NCBI RefSeq assembly: GCF_016406305.1
Contig: NZ_CP066369.1
Location: 2,870,501 to 2,934,500 of the forward strand
Length of the DNA stretch: 64,000 bases
Direction of reading: 5' to 3'
Source of the DNA: Shewanella putrefaciens
Lineage (GTDB): Bacteria > Pseudomonadota > Gammaproteobacteria > Enterobacterales > Shewanellaceae
The stretch's first letter is position 1; each line of letters begins with the position of its first letter. A program made the position numbers and the translations under genes. The notes beneath the pieces are model-generated. The model did not search any database, was not told where the DNA came from, and saw nothing but the letters and a program-made list of their open reading frames with translations. This document shows, piece by piece, positions 1-8,638 of the stretch.

Positions 1-181
1 AAATAGCTGCATACTTCTCTCGCTACTCACACTTGTTTTTGTTTTATCCCAATTGTAGCCCTAAAATTCATTTCAACAAACCATGTAAGACTTAATCTTT
101 AGTCGATAAACACAAGAGATATTTGCTAAAAACCATTAAGACTATCAATATATAACAAGCTATCGTTATCGGAGTGTCTCA

Positions 182-2971
182 TTGCAAGCCTCTCAGTCCA
201 TTTATAAAAGTCCAAACGATCACCGCCAGTACCGTTATCTTGTATTAGATAACGCACTAAGAGTGTTATTGGTTGAAGATCAAGATGCGAGTCAAGCGGC
301 TGCATCTATGGCTGTCGGTGTGGGTCATTTCGATGATCCTGTGGATAGACCTGGAATGGCACATTTTTTAGAGCATATGCTCTTCCTTGGTACCGAGAAA
401 TTCCCCGATTCTGGCGAGTATCACGCTTTTATTAACCAACATGGCGGCAGCAATAACGCTTGGACGGGTACTGAACACACTAACTTCTTTTTTACGATCA
501 ATTCGGACGTGTTTGCCGATTCTTTAGACAGGTTTAGTCAATTTTTTATCGCGCCTAAGTTTGACCTAGAGTTAGTCGATAGGGAGCGACAAGCCATTGA
601 ATCGGAATTTAGTTTAAAGCTGAAGGATGATATACGTCGCACCTATCAAGTACTGAAAGAGACGGTTAATCCGCTGCACCCTTTCTCGAAATTTTCCGTG
701 GGTAATTTAGAGACCTTAGGTGGAGAACAGGCACAGGTACGCAGCGAACTACTCGACTTCTACCAGAGCCATTACAGCGCCAACTTAATGACACTGTGTT
801 TAGTCGCGCCGCTTTCCCTAGATGAATTACAGGACTTAGCAAGTCATTACTTTAGCGGGATCCGCAACTTAAATTTAGTGAAAAACTATCCTCAAGTGCC
901 GCTTTTTTCAGAAAAAGAACTGCTAAAACAAGTTGATATAATTCCACTGAAAGAACAAAAGCGTTTAAACATCAGCTTTAATTTCCCGGGGATTGACCAC
1001 TACTATAAACGTAAGCCGTTGACTTATATCAGCCATATTTTAGGCAATGAGAGTAAAGGCAGTTTACTTTCCTATCTTAAAGATCAGGGGCTAGTGAATA
1101 ACTTGTCTGCGGGAGGCGGTGTTAACGGCTACAACTTCAAAGATTACAGTATTGGCTTGCAGTTAACCGATAAGGGACTGGCTAATCTCGATGACATTAT
1201 TTGCAGTTGTTTCGAATATATTGAACTCATCAAAATCCAAGGTTTAGATGAGTGGCGTTATTTAGAGCGCGCGAACCTGCTCAAAATGGCATTTCGTTAC
1301 CAAGAGCAAGTTAAATCCCTTGATTTAGCCAGCCATCTCAGCATCAATATGCATCACTATGAAGTCGAGGACTTAGTCTTCGGCGATTATCGTATGGATG
1401 GGTTAGATGTCCCTGAAACTATTGAGCTACTCGAATTGATGACGCCCCAAAACATGCGTCTGCAGCTTATTGCCCAATCGGTGACGACGGATCATATCGC
1501 CAGCTGGTATCACACTCCTTACAAAATCCGGCCGATTACACCAGAATCCCTCGAAGGATGGCAAGTTAAGCATATTCGCCCCGAGTTACAATTACCTACA
1601 CCCAATCCTTTTATCGTCGCTGACTCGATTGCTCGCCCCGATAAAAGCGATGTTGACGTACCTGTAATAGTCGCAGAATCAGTTGGATACCGAATTTGGC
1701 ATAAGAAAGATGATGAATTTAATGTGCCCAAAGGCCATATGTATTTATCACTGGATTCAGAACAGGCGAGTAAAACCCCAAGACATGCTGCCCTGACCCG
1801 CTTATATGTTGAAATGTTGCTCGACTATCTAACCGAACCCACTTATCAAGCCGAGGTTGCGGGGTTAAGCTACAATATTTACCCACACCAAGGCGGGATA
1901 ACCCTGCATTTATCGGGCTTTACGGGTAATCAAGAAACCCTATTAGCCTTGCTTATCCAAAAAGCAAGGGAACGTAACTTTACCGAAGAGCGCTTTGCCT
2001 TAATAAAATCCCAATTACTTCGCAGTTGGCAGAACCTCGCGCAGGCTAAACCCATTTCACAATTATTCACCAGCCTAACAGTTACGCTGCAAAAGCGCAG
2101 TTATGAACCTGCGCGCATGGCACAAGAGTTAGAAAACATCACCCTAGAAGATTTGCATAACCACGTGCGTGCTTTCTACGAGAAGATCTATCTTGAAGGA
2201 TTAGTCTATGGGGACTGGTTAGTCTCCGAAGCCCAAGCACTCGGCAAACGCCTAGAACATATTTTATCCCTAGTCTCGACACCGAGTGCCGAATCCACAA
2301 GGGAATTAGTCAATCTAACGGGTCAAGGCACCCTGCTTAGAGAACTTGCGATAGATCACCAAGACAGCGCAATTATAGTGTATTACCAATCGGCCACTGC
2401 AACGCCCGAAAAAATGGCACTGTTCAGCTTACTTAATCATACTATGTCCTCTACTTTCTTCCATGAGCTGCGTACAGAAAAGCAATTAGGCTACATGGTC
2501 GGCACAGGGTATTTGCCACTCAATCGTCATCCTGGGCTTATTTTCTATATTCAGTCACCCACAACTGGGCCACTACATTTATTAGAGGCCATCGACGAGT
2601 TTATTGCCGACTTTAACTACGCCGTAATGCAAATTACCAATGAGGAATGGGAAAGTACAAAACTCGGCCTGATAAACCAAGTAATGGAACACGATGCCAA
2701 CTTAAAGACTCGTAGCCAACGATATTGGGTCAGCGTGGGTAATCGGGATTATCAATTTAACCAAAGAGAATTAGTCGTAGCAGAAATCACTAAGCTCACT
2801 CGCCCAGATTTAATCAAATTTATGATGCGTAAAATGCGCACAAAACACAGTGACCGCTTAGTGCTATTTAGCACGGGTGAACAACATAGGACACAGGCAG
2901 CACTAGCCTCAGATAAAATGATCACCGATCTCAAATCGTTCAAACAAAATGCCGACAAGTTTAATTTTTAA
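182..2971 (+). CDS. M16 family zinc metallopeptidase, pitrilysin-like
   Basis: The 929-residue product resembles protease III/insulysin-type peptidases, which degrade peptides and small proteins in a closed chamber. The inverted zinc motif HFLEH is at residues 61-65 (H61, E64 catalytic, H65), and the third ligand is probably E142 in IESEF, 77 residues after the second His, the spacing I recall for E. coli pitrilysin. The C-terminal half carries the degenerate second M16 repeat, including the motif FFHELRTEKQLGY typical of the family. Length fits pitrilysin (about 960). The start is TTG, with GGAG nine bases upstream; no ATG lies near. I see no signal peptide, so it is probably cytoplasmic, unlike E. 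coli PtrA. It is monocistronic as far as spacing shows. Confidence 0.9.
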   Translation: MQASQSIYKSPNDHRQYRYLVLDNALRVLLVEDQDASQAAASMAVGVGHFDDPVDRPGMAHFLEHMLFLGTEKFPDSGEYHAFINQHGGSNNAWTGTEHTNFFFTINSDVFADSLDRFSQFFIAPKFDLELVDRERQAIESEFSLKLKDDIRRTYQVLKETVNPLHPFSKFSVGNLETLGGEQAQVRSELLDFYQSHYSANLMTLCLVAPLSLDELQDLASHYFSGIRNLNLVKNYPQVPLFSEKELLKQVDIIPLKEQKRLNISFNFPGIDHYYKRKPLTYISHILGNESKGSLLSYLKDQGLVNNLSAGGGVNGYNFKDYSIGLQLTDKGLANLDDIICSCFEYIELIKIQGLDEWRYLERANLLKMAFRYQEQVKSLDLASHLSINMHHYEVEDLVFGDYRMDGLDVPETIELLELMTPQNMRLQLIAQSVTTDHIASWYHTPYKIRPITPESLEGWQVKHIRPELQLPTPNPFIVADSIARPDKSDVDVPVIVAESVGYRIWHKKDDEFNVPKGHMYLSLDSEQASKTPRHAALTRLYVEMLLDYLTEPTYQAEVAGLSYNIYPHQGGITLHLSGFTGNQETLLALLIQKARERNFTEERFALIKSQLLRSWQNLAQAKPISQLFTSLTVTLQKRSYEPARMAQELENITLEDLHNHVRAFYEKIYLEGLVYGDWLVSEAQALGKRLEHILSLVSTPSAESTRELVNLTGQGTLLRELAIDHQDSAIIVYYQSATATPEKMALFSLLNHTMSSTFFHELRTEKQLGYMVGTGYLPLNRHPGLIFYIQSPTTGPLHLLEAIDEFIADFNYAVMQITNEEWESTKLGLINQVMEHDANLKTRSQRYWVSVGNRDYQFNQRELVVAEITKLTRPDLIKFMMRKMRTKHSDRLVLFSTGEQHRTQAALASDKMITDLKSFKQNADKFNF

Positions 2972-3253
2972 GCGTTGAATATAAATAAATGTGCTAGAAC
3001 ACAATTTACAGTGAACAACCAAAATCCCTATCCCAGAGTGATTATACAGCAGTATCTTTCACTCTGAGTCGTAAACGCGATGCAAAACACGCTTAGATGC
3101 TCTATTCTTACATTGGAACAGCACAACTTTGCACCATCTACATGCTATTAAAAGGATTTTTTACAATCTCAGTTTTGACAAATCCGTCACTTTCTGGAAA
3201 AGTGGTGTAACACAATTGTTTCATGGCATCACCGGATAAAAAGAACAAACACT
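2972..3253. other. intergenic region between M16 peptidase and GGDEF/EAL gene
   Basis: No gene is visible. A weak inverted repeat, CAGAGTGA (3034-3041) with TCACTCTG (3059-3066), could be a transcript end for the peptidase gene, but it has a 17-base loop and no T run. A TTGACA near 3174 could be a -35 box for the downstream gene, but I find no convincing -10 partner. Confidence 0.4.
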
Positions 3254-6200
3254 ATGCCTAAAGCACTCTTGAAAATCGTCTTACTCGTCGTTTTATGCAT
3301 TAGTGCATTCGAAAATGTAAGCGCGTTCCCCTTTTCAGATAAATCTCCAATTATCCTACAATCACAATCTTTTGGTGTTCCGCAAGGACTCTCGCAGAGC
3401 ACTGTGACATCTATAGTTCAAGATCACGATGGCTATATTTGGATAGGGACATTCAACGGGCTAAACCGATTTGATGGAAAAAGTTTTAAGCATTTTTATG
3501 CTAATGATACCAAAAATAGTCTACCTAGTTCTTTTATTAGAAGTTTATTAATTGATGACCAAGGTGTTTTATATATAGGAACTGATAATGGTTTAGTCAT
3601 ATATAATAAACTCCAAGAAACATTTACTCCTTATGGTGTTTCGGTACAAAAATCACCTATATGGAGCCTCAACTCTAATAAAAACAGTGTAGTAGTAGGA
3701 ACAAACAAAGCGATCATAGATATAAATAGCAAAGAACAGGTCTACGAACTTTCACAAAAAGGGTTAAGTGAAATAAAAAAGGCAATCAAAGTAAACGATA
3801 ACTACTACATAAAAGACTACGCTGGTACATTATTTAAACTCACCAACGGTGAGCTAAAAGAAATAACACGCAAAACAATTGATTTTGAGGAAAGTAATGA
3901 TAATTCCCTACTTATATCATTAAGTGATGGGCTATATGAATATAACAACGATAAAATTAAAAAAATTGACCATCGCGTTTTCTCTCAACTTTTAAAATAT
4001 AAAAACAATATTTATGGTTTTACTGGTGAAAGTATAATCGATATCTCCAGCAATATTATTATCGGGAATATCCCCCTTGCTCACACCGACAATATATCTA
4101 CATTTATGGCAACAGAAGATATTTTTATATTAGGTAGCATTGACAATGGTTTTAGCGTTATAAAAAAAGTAAACAATCTAGTCCAACAAACTAATTTAGC
4201 AACAGAGAACACTTGGCACCTGACCAAAAACACCAGAGGCTTTTTAGTTTCATCAGAATCTGAAAAAATAAACCTTTTTGACAACAGCTTTAATTTAATT
4301 GAAAGTTTCGACACTAAAGCAAAAGGATATAAATACTCAGTACTAAATGATGACGGACTCTATTTTGGAACAAGTGATGGGTTATACTTAAAATCAAGCG
4401 ATTCCGTAAAACTAATTAGCAAAAAAACTATATCATCATTATCTATAGATCCTCAAGGCCTTACAATAGCTGCAGGAACACCAAATGGAAAAATCTTAAT
4501 CATTAACAATGGAGAAGTTACCAACCTTATTGACACTAAAAATAACGACCCTATTTTTGATATAGAATTAGAATCAAGTGAATTATTATATATAGCAGGC
4601 CAAGGTGGATTAGCAAAGTATGAAAGTGGACATCTAAAAAATTTAAGCAACGAAATAACCTATAGCATCGAAAAGAACGACAACGGAATATATTTCGGAA
4701 CATCGACATCATTAATGTCGTATAATAAACAAGACAATAGTATTTCAGAGATACTATCCAATAACAAGGAGATCTATTCCATTGTTAACAGTGACAATTA
4801 CATAACGGCATCTTCATTAAGCGAAGTCATTATTTTTGAGAAGAAAACTAAAGCTTCTTACACATTAAGAACAGCAAATGGCAGCCAATACGAGTATAAC
4901 TCACCAAATGGACTTGATGTAAATGGACATATACTACTCGCAGGACTTAATGGGATTAGTTTGGTACTTCCTGAGGAAGTAATTAATTATATAAAAAGAA
5001 ACAATAAAAATAAAACTGAAATATCTGACTTTCTAGTATTCAATATAGTTCAGAATCAAGATAGCAAATATTTAAAACAATCAATTTCAGCCTCAACTGA
5101 AATATCACTAAAATATTCTGACTATCCATTTTCTTTTAACTTTATATCACCTATGTCAGATGATGCTTCAACCAATTACTACTATAGAATGTTCGGCCTT
5201 TCAGACACATGGATATCTGCGAATGGAACAAACTCGGCTACATATACAAACCTATCACCAGGGAAGTACACTTTTCAAGTATATGCAGTTAATTCCCTTT
5301 CCGGTGAGAAAGCAGTAACAAAAGAATTAGATATAATTATAACACCTCCCTGGTGGTCATCATATCAAGCAAAAATCATATATATAGTAATTTCAATATT
5401 TATTTTATTCATCATTGCAAAAGCAATTTTACGCCGTAGAGAAACCCAAAGACAAATAGCTCTGAGTGAAGAGCGATTAAAACTTTCCCTATGGGGAAGC
5501 GGCGATGAGATGTGGGACTGGGATATAGAAACAGGCAATATTTTTCGCTCCAATATCTGGGGAGCATTAGAATTCCCACGCGATGGCCACCGTTCGGGTA
5601 AATCGGATGAAGAGAGTAATATCCATCCTATGGATCAAGAGCGTGTTAGAGAGGCTCTCAATAAACATTTTTACGGTGAAACAGACCATTTTGAAGCGGC
5701 ATATAGGGTAAAGGGTAAAGATGATAATTGGGTTTGGATTTTAGACCGCGCTAAGATTGTGGAGCGTGATGACAAAGATAACGCCCTGCGAATGACAGGA
5801 ACCATTAAAAATATTAGCCAGTTTAAGCAAAAAGAAGAACAGCTAAAATTATTCGAAAAAGCAATTGAAAACATTTCAGAAGGCATGTTTATTCTCGACA
5901 GTGAATATCGTTTTGTCGAAGTCAATGAAGCCTGTTGTAAAATCTCGTTACGAAACCGCTCAGAATTTATTGGCAATTTATTAACTTTTGATTTGTATCC
6001 AGAGTCATTTTCGATTCAAATTCGAACTATGCTTAAACAGCAAGGCCGCTGGGCTAACGAAGTAGAAGCTGCCAGAGGAGATAAGAGCCATTTTCATATG
6101 GAACTCACCATAGATGCTATTTATGATGAGCTTGGTGAACTTTCACACTACGTAGGTGTTTTTTCTGATATATCTCGACGTAAGCAGCAGGAAGAAGAAC

Positions 6201-7513
6201 TCAGAAAATTAACCAACAATGACCTTCTTACGGGGCTACCTAATCGCTCAAACTTACAAGTCACCCTAAGTAACTTGGTGAATAAAGAAATATCCCACAC
6301 CCTAATGGTATTAGATTTAGACAATTTCAAACGTATTAATGACTCCTTAGGACATCAAATTGGAGATCAATTACTCAAATTAGTGTCGGTAAGAATCAAA
6401 TCATCACTCCCAAGAAACACCAGTATTTACCGCCTTGGAGGAGATGAATTTGCCATAGTACTAGATAAGGATTCGGATATTAGCGCCAGTGCGGTAATGG
6501 CAGGAAGAGTCATAGAAGCTTTTAAGACCGCTTTTGATATTAATCATGAACAATTAGTCTTAGGACTCAGCATAGGTATCGTACTTTACCCTGAGGATGA
6601 GCAAAATGAGCAAGCATTGCTCAGAAAAGCGGATATTGCCATGTACCATGCAAAATCAGCTGGCGGCAATTGCTATCAATTTTATTCTGAGTCATTAAAT
6701 CAGCATGCGATTCGACAACTAGAAATTGAAAATCTGATACGAGAAGGATTAAAAGAAGACCTATTTGAAGTTTACTATCAACCTAAGGTTGATCTGAAGC
6801 GCGGCCGTGTTGCTGGCATGGAAGCGCTTGTAAGATTAAATCATCCAACGCACGGCTTAATTCCGCCTAATGATTTTATTCCTCTCGCGGAAGAAAATGG
6901 ATTAATTGTAGAAATTGGCGAGATTGTGTTACGCAAAGCTTGTTTCGCCGCCCAGAAATGGCGGGAGCAAGGTCTGTTCAATGGTAGAGTCGCCGTCAAT
7001 TTATCGTCACGTCAGTTTGCCCTACCCGATATTCAGCAACGAATAGAGTCAATTTTAAGACTAACTCAGTTACCTGCATGCCACCTTGAATTAGAAATAA
7101 CCGAAGGTACTGTTATTAAACAACCAGAAAAAGCCATTATCGTTATGCAACAACTTGCCAAAATGGGAGTGAGCCTCGCTTTAGATGATTTTGGAACGGG
7201 TTACTCATCACTATCCTATTTAAAACGCTTTCCTATTCATACCCTCAAAATAGATAAAGCCTTTGTTGATGATATAGATAAGTCGGACCGCGATTTAAAG
7301 ATGGTCGACTCTATCATTACCATTGCCCACAATATGGGACTTTCTGTGGTGGGAGAAGGCGTAGAACAAACCGCACAGTTAAATATTTTACGTGCACTCA
7401 ACTGTGAAGAAATTCAAGGTTACATTTTCAGCAAAGCGATAAAAGAGACTGAGTTTACCCTGTTACTTCAACAGGACATGGCAAAATCAAACACTAAAAT
7501 CAACATAACTTAA
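3254..7513 (+). CDS. Membrane-anchored propeller-Y_Y_Y-PAS-PAS-GGDEF-EAL cyclic-di-GMP protein
   Basis: This 1419-residue protein should sense a periplasmic signal and adjust cyclic-di-GMP. It has a signal peptide (about 1-24), a long two-component-regulator propeller region (about 40-620, repeats such as DGYIWIGTFNGLNRFD), a Y_Y_Y-like domain (about 640-700), one membrane helix (about 707-727), two PAS domains (about 740-975), then GGDEF (about 985-1145) and EAL (about 1160-1405). GGDEF is intact near residue 1061, but I see no RxxD inhibitory site before it. The EAL domain keeps EALVR (near 1190), ELEITEG, DDFGTGYSS, KIDKAF and GEGVEQ, so phosphodiesterase activity is expected; the GGDEF may be active or regulatory. 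The sensor half is much richer in A+T, Asn, Lys and Ile than the catalytic half. It sits just upstream of the repeat-protein operon. Confidence 0.93.
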   Translation: MPKALLKIVLLVVLCISAFENVSAFPFSDKSPIILQSQSFGVPQGLSQSTVTSIVQDHDGYIWIGTFNGLNRFDGKSFKHFYANDTKNSLPSSFIRSLLIDDQGVLYIGTDNGLVIYNKLQETFTPYGVSVQKSPIWSLNSNKNSVVVGTNKAIIDINSKEQVYELSQKGLSEIKKAIKVNDNYYIKDYAGTLFKLTNGELKEITRKTIDFEESNDNSLLISLSDGLYEYNNDKIKKIDHRVFSQLLKYKNNIYGFTGESIIDISSNIIIGNIPLAHTDNISTFMATEDIFILGSIDNGFSVIKKVNNLVQQTNLATENTWHLTKNTRGFLVSSESEKINLFDNSFNLIESFDTKAKGYKYSVLNDDGLYFGTSDGLYLKSSDSVKLISKKTISSLSIDPQGLTIAAGTPNGKILIINNGEVTNLIDTKNNDPIFDIELESSELLYIAGQGGLAKYESGHLKNLSNEITYSIEKNDNGIYFGTSTSLMSYNKQDNSISEILSNNKEIYSIVNSDNYITASSLSEVIIFEKKTKASYTLRTANGSQYEYNSPNGLDVNGHILLAGLNGISLVLPEEVINYIKRNNKNKTEISDFLVFNIVQNQDSKYLKQSISASTEISLKYSDYPFSFNFISPMSDDASTNYYYRMFGLSDTWISANGTNSATYTNLSPGKYTFQVYAVNSLSGEKAVTKELDIIITPPWWSSYQAKIIYIVISIFILFIIAKAILRRRETQRQIALSEERLKLSLWGSGDEMWDWDIETGNIFRSNIWGALEFPRDGHRSGKSDEESNIHPMDQERVREALNKHFYGETDHFEAAYRVKGKDDNWVWILDRAKIVERDDKDNALRMTGTIKNISQFKQKEEQLKLFEKAIENISEGMFILDSEYRFVEVNEACCKISLRNRSEFIGNLLTFDLYPESFSIQIRTMLKQQGRWANEVEAARGDKSHFHMELTIDAIYDELGELSHYVGVFSDISRRKQQEEELRKLTNNDLLTGLPNRSNLQVTLSNLVNKEISHTLMVLDLDNFKRINDSLGHQIGDQLLKLVSVRIKSSLPRNTSIYRLGGDEFAIVLDKDSDISASAVMAGRVIEAFKTAFDINHEQLVLGLSIGIVLYPEDEQNEQALLRKADIAMYHAKSAGGNCYQFYSESLNQHAIRQLEIENLIREGLKEDLFEVYYQPKVDLKRGRVAGMEALVRLNHPTHGLIPPNDFIPLAEENGLIVEIGEIVLRKACFAAQKWREQGLFNGRVAVNLSSRQFALPDIQQRIESILRLTQLPACHLELEITEGTVIKQPEKAIIVMQQLAKMGVSLALDDFGTGYSSLSYLKRFPIHTLKIDKAFVDDIDKSDRDLKMVDSIITIAHNMGLSVVGEGVEQTAQLNILRALNCEEIQGYIFSKAIKETEFTLLLQQDMAKSNTKINIT

Positions 7514-7549
7514 TCATATTCATCTCAATTGGGTTGCGATTTCAAAACA

Positions 7550-7566
7550 TTGGCACAACAGATGCA
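7550..7566 (+). promoter_or_regulatory. sigma-54-like -24/-12 promoter of the repeat-protein operon
   Basis: The sequence TTGGCACAACAGATGCA matches the RpoN consensus YTGGCACGNNNNTTGCW with the invariant GG (7552-7553) and GC (7564-7565) at correct spacing; it differs at the G after CAC and at one T of TTGC. Transcription would start near 7577, giving a leader of about 45 bases. An enhancer-binding activator would be required; no such gene is in the window. Confidence 0.55.
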
Positions 7567-7616
7567 TTAGTTATCTCAGTGTCAATAATAAATCAATATC
7601 AACTACCTGAGAGAGA

Positions 7617-8129
7617 ATGGACATGATTAAAGGAATATTAACCGCTGCTGCATTACTGTCTTCTATTGGTTTTGTAGCGAATAGCTTAGCACTTGAACAT
7701 AATACAAATTTAGAATTAAAGACTCTGGCTGTTAATGCAAAACCAGCTACGGAGTTAACTCCTCTTGAACTTGCTGGCCATCCTTACGTTAAATTCAGAC
7801 CCTTCGAAATTGCTGGGCATCCATACGTTAAATTCAAGCCCTTTGAAATTGCTGGGCATCCATACGTCAAGTTCAAGCCCTTTGAAATTGCTGGACATCC
7901 ATACGTCAAGTTCAAGCCCTTTGAAATTGCTGGGCATCCATACGTCAAATTCAAGCCCTTTGAAATTGCTGGACATCCATACGTCAAGTTCAAGCCCTTT
8001 GAAATTGCTGGACATCCATACGTCAAGTTCAAGCCCTTTGAAATTGCTGGACATCCATACGTCAAGTTCAAACCTATTGAAATTGCAGGACATCCTTACG
8101 TTAAATTCATTAACTCTGAAGTTGCATAA
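7617..8129 (+). CDS. Secreted 13-residue tandem-repeat protein (AGHPYVKF repeats), unknown function
   Basis: I do not recognise this family. The product (170 residues, or 168 if the second ATG at 7623 is used, which lies at better distance from GAGAG) begins with a clear signal peptide ending near NSLA (residue 25). A short linker is followed by nine copies of a 13-residue unit, consensus FEIAGHPYVKFKP, from residue 50 to 164, and a short tail INSEVA. Each unit has one Glu, one His, two Lys, one Tyr and two Pro, with alternating polar and hydrophobic residues on both sides of a GHP turn, which could suit short beta strands or metal or polymer binding; that is inference. There are no cysteines and no membrane anchor. 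A 38-residue peptide gene follows 26 bases after the stop and is probably cotranscribed. Confidence 0.85.
   Translation: MDMIKGILTAAALLSSIGFVANSLALEHNTNLELKTLAVNAKPATELTPLELAGHPYVKFRPFEIAGHPYVKFKPFEIAGHPYVKFKPFEIAGHPYVKFKPFEIAGHPYVKFKPFEIAGHPYVKFKPFEIAGHPYVKFKPFEIAGHPYVKFKPIEIAGHPYVKFINSEVA
7764..8114 (+). repeat. nine-copy 39-bp coding minisatellite
   Basis: Nine tandem 39-bp units encode the 13-residue repeats. Within copies 2-7 every difference I can see is synonymous (GGG/GGA, GTT/GTC, AAA/AAG). Only the outer copies carry amino-acid changes (L/F/I at position 1, L/I at 3, R/K at 12). Because 39 is a multiple of three, several other frames also stay open through the array; those are not genes. 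Confidence 0.95.
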
Positions 8130-8155
8130 CATTAATCAGGCTAAGGAGAATGACT

Positions 8156-8272
8156 ATGCTAAATTCAATCAAAAAAGCACTCGGTTTATCTAAGCCAGCG
8201 CGTAAAAAAGTTAAATTACCTGAAGGTCTAAATCACCTCGAAGTGATTTCTGCAAAGGGTTGGTGGAACTAA
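8156..8272 (+). CDS. Small basic 38-residue peptide ending in GWWN
   Basis: A short open frame begins at ATG 8156, seven bases after a strong AGGAG (8144-8148); the in-frame ATG at 8150 is too close to that site. The peptide starts MLNSIKKALGLSK, has a basic patch PARKKVK, and ends HLEVISAKGWWN. It has seven Lys and one Arg against two Glu, no Cys, no signal peptide, and an N-terminal part that could form an amphipathic helix. It follows the repeat protein by 26 bases and is ended by a good terminator at 8346. I do not recognise it. It could be a peptide signal, a RiPP-like precursor (no modification enzyme is nearby), or a small partner of the repeat protein. The ribosome binding site and position support it as a real gene. 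Confidence 0.7.
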   Translation: MLNSIKKALGLSKPARKKVKLPEGLNHLEVISAKGWWN

Positions 8273-8345
8273 ATTCCCCCACCTGTGATAATCAGTTAGC
8301 TGATACTGCTGACTGAAATTAAGCTAGCGCAGCTTAGAAAACAAT

Positions 8346-8373
8346 AAAGGGAGCATAGCTCCCTTTAGTTTTT
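8346..8373 (+). terminator. Rho-independent terminator after the repeat-protein operon
   Basis: Perfect 9-bp stem AAAGGGAGC/GCTCCCTTT with loop ATA, followed by AGTTTTT. It closes the two-gene unit. Confidence 0.85.
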
Positions 8374-8416
8374 AAATACCGAGATCAAGTTATAAAAATC
8401 TATAAATACTTATAAA

Positions 8417-8617
8417 TCAAAACGCTAACATCCACTCTTTCTGACAACGTATCTTCCTCAGTGCCAAGTGACTATGGGCAGTAAAGAGCGGAAAAGCCAA
8501 AGGGCCTAATATAAACCCCACTATCGCCCAATACTTAACTGAAAGACCTGCGGTAAATGCTGCCAAGCCAAAATACCAAGCCGAGATAAATGCAAGTAAA
8601 ACGATCAGCAAAACCAC
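8417..8617 (-). CDS. Small integral membrane protein, hypothetical
   Basis: The product is about 66 residues, with two predicted membrane helices (roughly VLLIVLLAFISAWYFGLAAF and YWAIVGFILGPLAFPLF) and a basic C-terminal tail (LALRKIRCQKEW). The chosen GTG start at 8617 has AAGGGG six bases upstream; an in-frame TTG at 8638 would extend it to 73 residues but has no ribosome binding site. I recognise no family. Hydrophobic pattern and the ribosome binding site argue that it is real; the function is unknown. It stands alone, between the repeat-protein operon and fadIJ. Confidence 0.6.
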   Translation of the reverse strand: MVLLIVLLAFISAWYFGLAAFTAGLSVKYWAIVGFILGPLAFPLFTAHSHLALRKIRCQKEWMLAF

Positions 8618-8638
8618 AAATAACCCCTTTAGAAACAA

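Noticed and set aside
7764-8114. CRISPR-like periodic repeats
   Set aside because: Units are contiguous with no unique spacers, and encode protein.
7755-8193. Open frames in three other frames across the 39-bp repeats (on both strands)
   Set aside because: A repeat unit divisible by three without a stop keeps any frame open; they lack signal peptides and ribosome binding sites, and the synonymous pattern supports only the plus-strand frame beginning at 7617.
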